Shown here in pieces: positions 40,136 to 43,594 of a DNA stretch of 43,594 nt. Source of the stretch: an uncultured Eubacteriales bacterium (GTDB taxonomy: Bacteria > Bacillota > Clostridia > Oscillospirales > Oscillospiraceae); NCBI GenBank assembly GCA_900540545.1, contig UQGJ01000017.1:1-43594 (forward strand), in the 5' to 3' direction. The translations under genes and the position numbers were made by a program. The stretch's first letter is position 1. Each line of letters starts with the position of its first letter. The notes under the pieces are model-generated. The model saw nothing but the letters and a program-made list of their open reading frames with translations. It was not told the origin of the DNA and made no database searches.

Positions 40136-40879
40136 TCACGCCTCCCGGAAAGAGACCCGAAAATAGGGCAGATACCCCGCCTCGTCCAGGGTGCCGCTTT
40201 CGATATGGTACTGCCGGCCGGAGGCGGTCAGGCGCATGGCGATGGTGGTGTCCACCCCGTCGCAGGAGAGGACGGCCCCCTGGAAGAAGCGGTTGTCGCC
40301 CCCCAGGGCCCCGGCGTCGGTGGCCACGGGGTAGGTCAGGCCGTGTTCGTTGACGAAGTCGAAGACCCAGTCGTCCCCCAGGGGGGCGGGGGCGTCCAGC
40401 ACCACGCCGTAGAGCTTCAGGGTCAGGACCCCCATGGTCCCGTCGTAGCTCACCGACGTGTTGGGGATGCGCATGTCGGCGGCCAGGAAGGCGGTGAGGC
40501 CCTCGTTGGTGGCCAGGGGGGCGAAGGCCACGGACACGTCGTCCAGGCCCAGCCGGAGGTCGGAGACCACCAGGGGGCAGGCACCGGGGTCGTCCATGCC
40601 GAAGGAGATGCCCGCCGTGTCCCGGTCCAGCCAAGTCCGCTCGTCCGCAGACTGCGCCGGCGTGGGGGCGGGGGTGGGCGTGGGCGCAGGCTCCGCGGAA
40701 GGCGTGGCGGGGACGGGGGTGGCCTCCGGGGTGGGGGAAGGGGCCGCCGGCGTAGCCTGGGGGGTCTCCACCTGCGTGGGCTTGGGGGTGGGGTTGGTGA
40801 TGGTCTTATGACTGCTGCACCCGGCCAGGGAGAGGGTCAGGGCCCCGGCCAGGAAAAGAGCGGCAACCTGTCGTCTCAT
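40136..40879 (-). CDS. Lipoprotein with Pro/Thr-rich tether
   Basis: A 247-residue probable lipoprotein of unknown role. Signal with MRRQVAALFLAGALTLSLAG and lipobox Cys21, then a long Pro/Thr/Ala linker (about 30-77) that would let the protein reach through the cell wall, then a globular domain (about 80-247) with two scattered Cys and several beta-strand-like stretches (PLVVSDLRLGLDDVSVAFAP). I do not recognise the domain. ATG 40879 follows AAAGGAGG. It is divergent from the GH28 gene, and an operator-like site (40974-40986) lies in the shared gap. Confidence 0.8.
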   Translation of the reverse strand: MRRQVAALFLAGALTLSLAGCSSHKTITNPTPKPTQVETPQATPAAPSPTPEATPVPATPSAEPAPTPTPAPTPAQSADERTWLDRDTAGISFGMDDPGACPLVVSDLRLGLDDVSVAFAPLATNEGLTAFLAADMRIPNTSVSYDGTMGVLTLKLYGVVLDAPAPLGDDWVFDFVNEHGLTYPVATDAGALGGDNRFFQGAVLSCDGVDTTIAMRLTASGRQYHIESGTLDEAGYLPYFRVSFREA

Positions 40880-40973
40880 GGGAAAATCCTCCTTTATCTG
40901 CTTGAAATCCAGTATACTGGCTGGAGGGGCGCAGGTCAAGACCGGGCCGCCGGTCCGGCGGCGGAAGAAATCA

Positions 40974-40986
40974 AAAACGTTTTACC
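40974..40986. promoter_or_regulatory. LacI-type operator-like site 1
   Basis: AAAACGTTTTACC. It has the central CG and AT-rich arms of LacI-family operators. Its last 11 bp, AACGTTTTACC, are repeated inverted at 41101-41111, on the other side of the GH28 promoter. Confidence 0.55.
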
Positions 40987-41054
40987 ATTATGAACAAAAA
41001 CAGGGCGGCAAAACCGTTACTTTGCCGAATTTGTAAAATCTATGAAAATATTGA

Positions 41055-41084
41055 TTGACCGGAAGCTGTAAATTGGTCTAAGAT
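41055..41084 (+). promoter_or_regulatory. Promoter of the GH28 gene
   Basis: -35 TTGACC (41055-41060), 18-nt spacer, -10 TAAGAT (41079-41084). Confidence 0.65.
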
Positions 41085-41100
41085 GGGCATAAGCAAAAGA

Positions 41101-41111
41101 GGTAAAACGTT
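41101..41111. promoter_or_regulatory. LacI-type operator-like site 2
   Basis: GGTAAAACGTT, the exact reverse complement of the last 11 bp of site 1. It lies 17-27 bp after the -10, where a bound repressor would stop transcription. Confidence 0.55.
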
Positions 41112-41156
41112 ATCTTGCAGCAAGGACCCGAACAAACATTTTTGGAGGGACAAGAC

Positions 41157-43451
41157 ATGAAGCGTAAACTCTCTGCACTCCTGGCCGCCAGCCTGGCGGC
41201 CAGCCTGATGGTGGCCCTGCCCGTGCAGGCCAGCGCCGCCGAGGAGACCTCTCCCAACGGCCTGAGCTGGGCCATGGCCGAGGAGATCCTCACCCACATC
41301 AGCGACCCCGTGATCCCCAGCCGCACCGTGAACGTCAAGGACTTCGGCGCCATCCCCGACGACGGCAAGCTGGACACGGAGGCCATCCAGAAGGCCATCG
41401 ACGAGACCAGCGAGAAGGGCGGCGGCAAGGTCGTCATCCCCGCCGGCACTTACGACGTGGGCGCCATCGAGCTCAAGAGCAACGTGGAGCTGAACCTGGA
41501 GAGCGAGGACACCCTCCTGCTCTATACCCGCGACATCACCCCCGAGAACTACCCCCTGGTCTTCGCCCACTATGAGGGCTCCGGGCTCTACAACTGGAGT
41601 CCCTTCATCTACGCCAAGGACCAGACCAACATCGCCCTCACCGGCAAGGGCACCCTGGACGGCAACGCCGACAAGGACAACTGGTGGAATTGGTCCACCA
41701 CCTTCAACCCCGACGGCACCACCACCAAGCCCTCCTCCGCCGACGCCAAGCTCCTGCGCCAGCAGACCGACGACGGCGTGCCCTTTGAGGAGCGCGTCTT
41801 CGGCGAGGGCCACTTCCTGCGCCCCAACTTCTACCAGCCCATCAACTGCACCAACGTGCTGGTGGAGGGCGTCACCTTCAAGAACTCCCCCATGTGGGAG
41901 ATGAACCCCGTCCTCTGCACCAACTTCACCGCCCGCAACGTGAACATCGACAGCCACGGCTACAATAACGACGGCTGCGACCCCGAGAACTGCAACTACG
42001 TCCTCATCGAGGGCTGTAACTTCAACACCGGTGACGACTGCATCGCCGTGAAGGCCGGCCGCAACCGCGACGGCCGCGAGCTGGCCGAGCAGGGCTACCC
42101 CACCCAGAACCTCATCATCCGCAACAACACCTTCGCCAACGGCCACGGCGGCATCGCCATGGGCAGCGAGATGTCCGGCGGCATCAAGAACCTGTTCGCC
42201 GACAACAATACCTTCGACAGCCCCACCCTGAACTACGCCCTGCGCTTCAAGACCAACGCCCAGCGCGGCGGCTCCATCGAGAACGTGTACCTGCGCAACT
42301 CCACCGTGAAGAGCGTGGGCAACGCCGTGGTCCATGCCACCATGCTCTACGACACCGGCCGCGACGGCGACTATCTGCCCACCTTCAAGAACATCACCAT
42401 CGAGAACCTGACCAGCACCGGCGGCCAGTACGGCATCTTCATGGAGGCCTTCGACGAGGTGCCCATCACCGGCCTGGTCCTCAAGAACGTGGAGATCAAG
42501 GACGCCGGCAAGGACGTGCGCGCCCTCAACTGGCTGGACCCCGTTATGGAGAACGTGACCATCAACGGCAAGACCTATCCCCGTCCCATCGAGGCCAAGG
42601 TGGTGGGCGACACCATCGTGGGCCAGACCGTCACCGCCAGCGCCGTGGAGCTGGGCGGCGACACCTCCAAGCTGACCTACGCCTGGGAGATGTCCGATAA
42701 GGCCGACGGCACCTACGCCGCCTGCGGCACCGGCGCCACCCTGGCCCTCACCGCCGACATGACCGGCAAGTATATCCGCGTCACCGCCACCGACGAGGCC
42801 GAGGCCGCCGCCACCAGCATGGCCTACAAGGTCCTGGCCGACGGCGAGGTCGCCGGGGTCCCCGCCGGCCACTGGGCCGCCGAGGCCATGGTCAAGGCCG
42901 CCAGCAAGGGCTACATCGACGAGGACACCGTCCTGGACCTGAACGCCACCGTCACCAGCCGGGACGTGGCCAAGATGATCGCCACCCTGTGGGGCCTCAC
43001 CGAGCCCACCACCGAGCTGAAGATCAGCGACGTGCCCACCACCGACCCCGACTACAAGGTCATCGCCGCCGTCGTCGAAGCCGGCATGATGCCCCTGAAG
43101 GACCCCAGCGTCACCGTGCCCCAGGGCACCCTCTATAACGCCGCCATGCTCAACGACATGGCCGAGAAGCGCACCGCCTTCCTGCCCGAGCACGTCATGA
43201 CCCGCGAGGAGCTGGGCTACATCTCCATCCTGGCCTGCGGCGTGCCCTACAACGAGACCCTGGGCAACGCCACCGCCAAGTACACCGACGTGGGCGAGAT
43301 TTCCTCCGTCTACAAGGCCAACAACGGCGCGGCCAACTACTTCGGCTTCCTGGTGGGTGACGGGAACGGCATGTTCAACCCCAAGGACGAAGTCACCCAG
43401 GCCATGCTGATCTCCGTCATCACCCGGATCGCGGATTTCAACAACATGTAA
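41157..43451 (+). CDS. Secreted GH28 polygalacturonase-like enzyme with SLH anchor
   Basis: Surface enzyme of 764 residues likely to cut pectin-type galacturonan. Signal peptide 1-27 (ends ASAAE), pectate-lyase-like beta helix of family GH28 (about 55-475) with VKDFGAIPDDGKLDTEAIQKAI at its start (positions about 57-78), then active-site motifs NNDGCD (about 270), TGDDCIA (about 292), GHGGIAMGSE (about 327) and RFKTN (about 363), matching the family's N-D, DD, GHG and R-K residues. An Ig-like domain (about 475-565) follows, then three SLH motifs (about 565-764). ATG 41157 follows TTGGAGGG. It is probably induced by sugar via the flanking operator-like sites. Confidence 0.93.
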   Translation: MKRKLSALLAASLAASLMVALPVQASAAEETSPNGLSWAMAEEILTHISDPVIPSRTVNVKDFGAIPDDGKLDTEAIQKAIDETSEKGGGKVVIPAGTYDVGAIELKSNVELNLESEDTLLLYTRDITPENYPLVFAHYEGSGLYNWSPFIYAKDQTNIALTGKGTLDGNADKDNWWNWSTTFNPDGTTTKPSSADAKLLRQQTDDGVPFEERVFGEGHFLRPNFYQPINCTNVLVEGVTFKNSPMWEMNPVLCTNFTARNVNIDSHGYNNDGCDPENCNYVLIEGCNFNTGDDCIAVKAGRNRDGRELAEQGYPTQNLIIRNNTFANGHGGIAMGSEMSGGIKNLFADNNTFDSPTLNYALRFKTNAQRGGSIENVYLRNSTVKSVGNAVVHATMLYDTGRDGDYLPTFKNITIENLTSTGGQYGIFMEAFDEVPITGLVLKNVEIKDAGKDVRALNWLDPVMENVTINGKTYPRPIEAKVVGDTIVGQTVTASAVELGGDTSKLTYAWEMSDKADGTYAACGTGATLALTADMTGKYIRVTATDEAEAAATSMAYKVLADGEVAGVPAGHWAAEAMVKAASKGYIDEDTVLDLNATVTSRDVAKMIATLWGLTEPTTELKISDVPTTDPDYKVIAAVVEAGMMPLKDPSVTVPQGTLYNAAMLNDMAEKRTAFLPEHVMTREELGYISILACGVPYNETLGNATAKYTDVGEISSVYKANNGAANYFGFLVGDGNGMFNPKDEVTQAMLISVITRIADFNNM

Positions 43452-43487
43452 TTCTGCTTACCATCTTTCCTTTCTTTCCAAATGTGG

Positions 43488-43521
43488 AGGGCCCCGGTAT
43501 CCGTAAGGACGCCGGGGCCCT
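43488..43521 (+). terminator. Probable terminator of the GH28 gene
   Basis: Stem AGGGCCCCGG (43488-43497)/CCGGGGCCCT (43512-43521). The T-run is only TT, so termination strength is uncertain. Confidence 0.6.
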
Positions 43522-43528
43522 TCGCATC

Positions 43529-43594
43529 CTCCCGCCAGAGGGGCGGCGCTCCCGCGCGGGGGTCCTCTTTCTCATTTGAGAAAGAGGACGGAAA
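43529..43594 (-). repeat. Start of composite repeat R8, cut by window end
   Basis: End-1 type hairpin (arms CCTCTTTCTC/GAGAAAGAGG, 43562-43589) followed by GGAAA. The order end 1 first means this copy lies in minus orientation. Confidence 0.8.

Noticed and set aside
41040..43193. 717-codon minus-strand open frame opposite the GH28 gene
   Set aside because: Same reason: Gly/Val/His-rich antisense shadow of a well-supported enzyme gene, with no ribosome site.
1..43594. tRNA, rRNA, prophage or integrase genes
   Set aside because: None seen on either strand; no transposase, integrase or phage structural gene is present despite the many repeats.

Overview
The window is GC-rich, mostly single-copy bacterial chromosome. 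Strong AGGAGG-type ribosome sites, sigma-A promoters, lipoproteins with an LxxC lipobox, S-layer-homology (SLH) surface proteins, RNase Y, a PspC-domain protein and a prolyl-tRNA synthetase of the short archaeal/eukaryal type together suggest a GC-rich gut Clostridia (Oscillospiraceae; Flavonifractor/Lawsonibacter-like). That placement is inference from protein character, not from a marker search.

Layout. 0.7-2.0 kb: an EamA exporter and an unknown gene overlapping tail to tail. 2.2-3.6 kb: proS. 4.4-6.8 kb (minus): polar amino-acid ABC transporter (binding protein, permease, ATPase). 7.0-13.8 kb (minus): complete oligopeptide transporter oppB-oppC-oppD-oppF plus an oppA with its own promoter. 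14.2-19.6 kb (minus): GNAT acetyltransferase, DUF2156 protein, small MGMT-like protein, PspC, DEAD-box helicase, RlmA-type rRNA methyltransferase. 20.1-24.0 kb (minus): a zinc-efflux group made of an SmtB/CzrA-like repressor with a clear operator, a stand-alone HMA metallochaperone, a methyltransferase and a P1B-ATPase without its own HMA domain. 24.1-28.8 kb (mostly plus): YbiT-like ABC-F protein, ribbon-helix-helix protein, small GGDEF protein, COG2509 flavoprotein. 28.9-30.9 kb: three DnaA boxes and mnmE. 31.0-36.0 kb (minus): a 1466-residue BspA-like/SLH surface protein and a zinc-ribbon membrane protein. 36.2-43.5 kb: dCMP deaminase, RNase Y, a DUF4358 protein, a lipoprotein (minus) and a secreted GH28 pectinase with SLH anchor.

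The most unusual content is between the genes. Seven copies (one partial), plus the start of an eighth, of a mosaic composite repeat of about 640-700 bp (here R1-R8) fill most of the long intergenic gaps. Each copy is a string of hairpin modules whose stems change sequence from copy to copy while keeping pairing. In all six copies where it can be judged, the same end (end 2) faces the stop codon of a gene reading into the element. This looks like a structured nucleic acid, probably a 3'-UTR RNA element, and not like coding sequence.

A second element type sits at the 3' end of oppF and the 5' end of mnmE. At both places a short second copy of the gene end lies next to the real one, and every difference between the two copies across the strictly aligned blocks (3 in oppF, 7 in mnmE) is synonymous. 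A shared 38-bp signature lies between the copies at both loci. This resembles the gene-end restoration seen with integrative elements that target protein genes, but in miniature.

Genes left of about 24 kb are nearly all on the minus strand and those to the right mostly on the plus strand. The three-box DnaA cluster at 28.9 kb lies near that switch.
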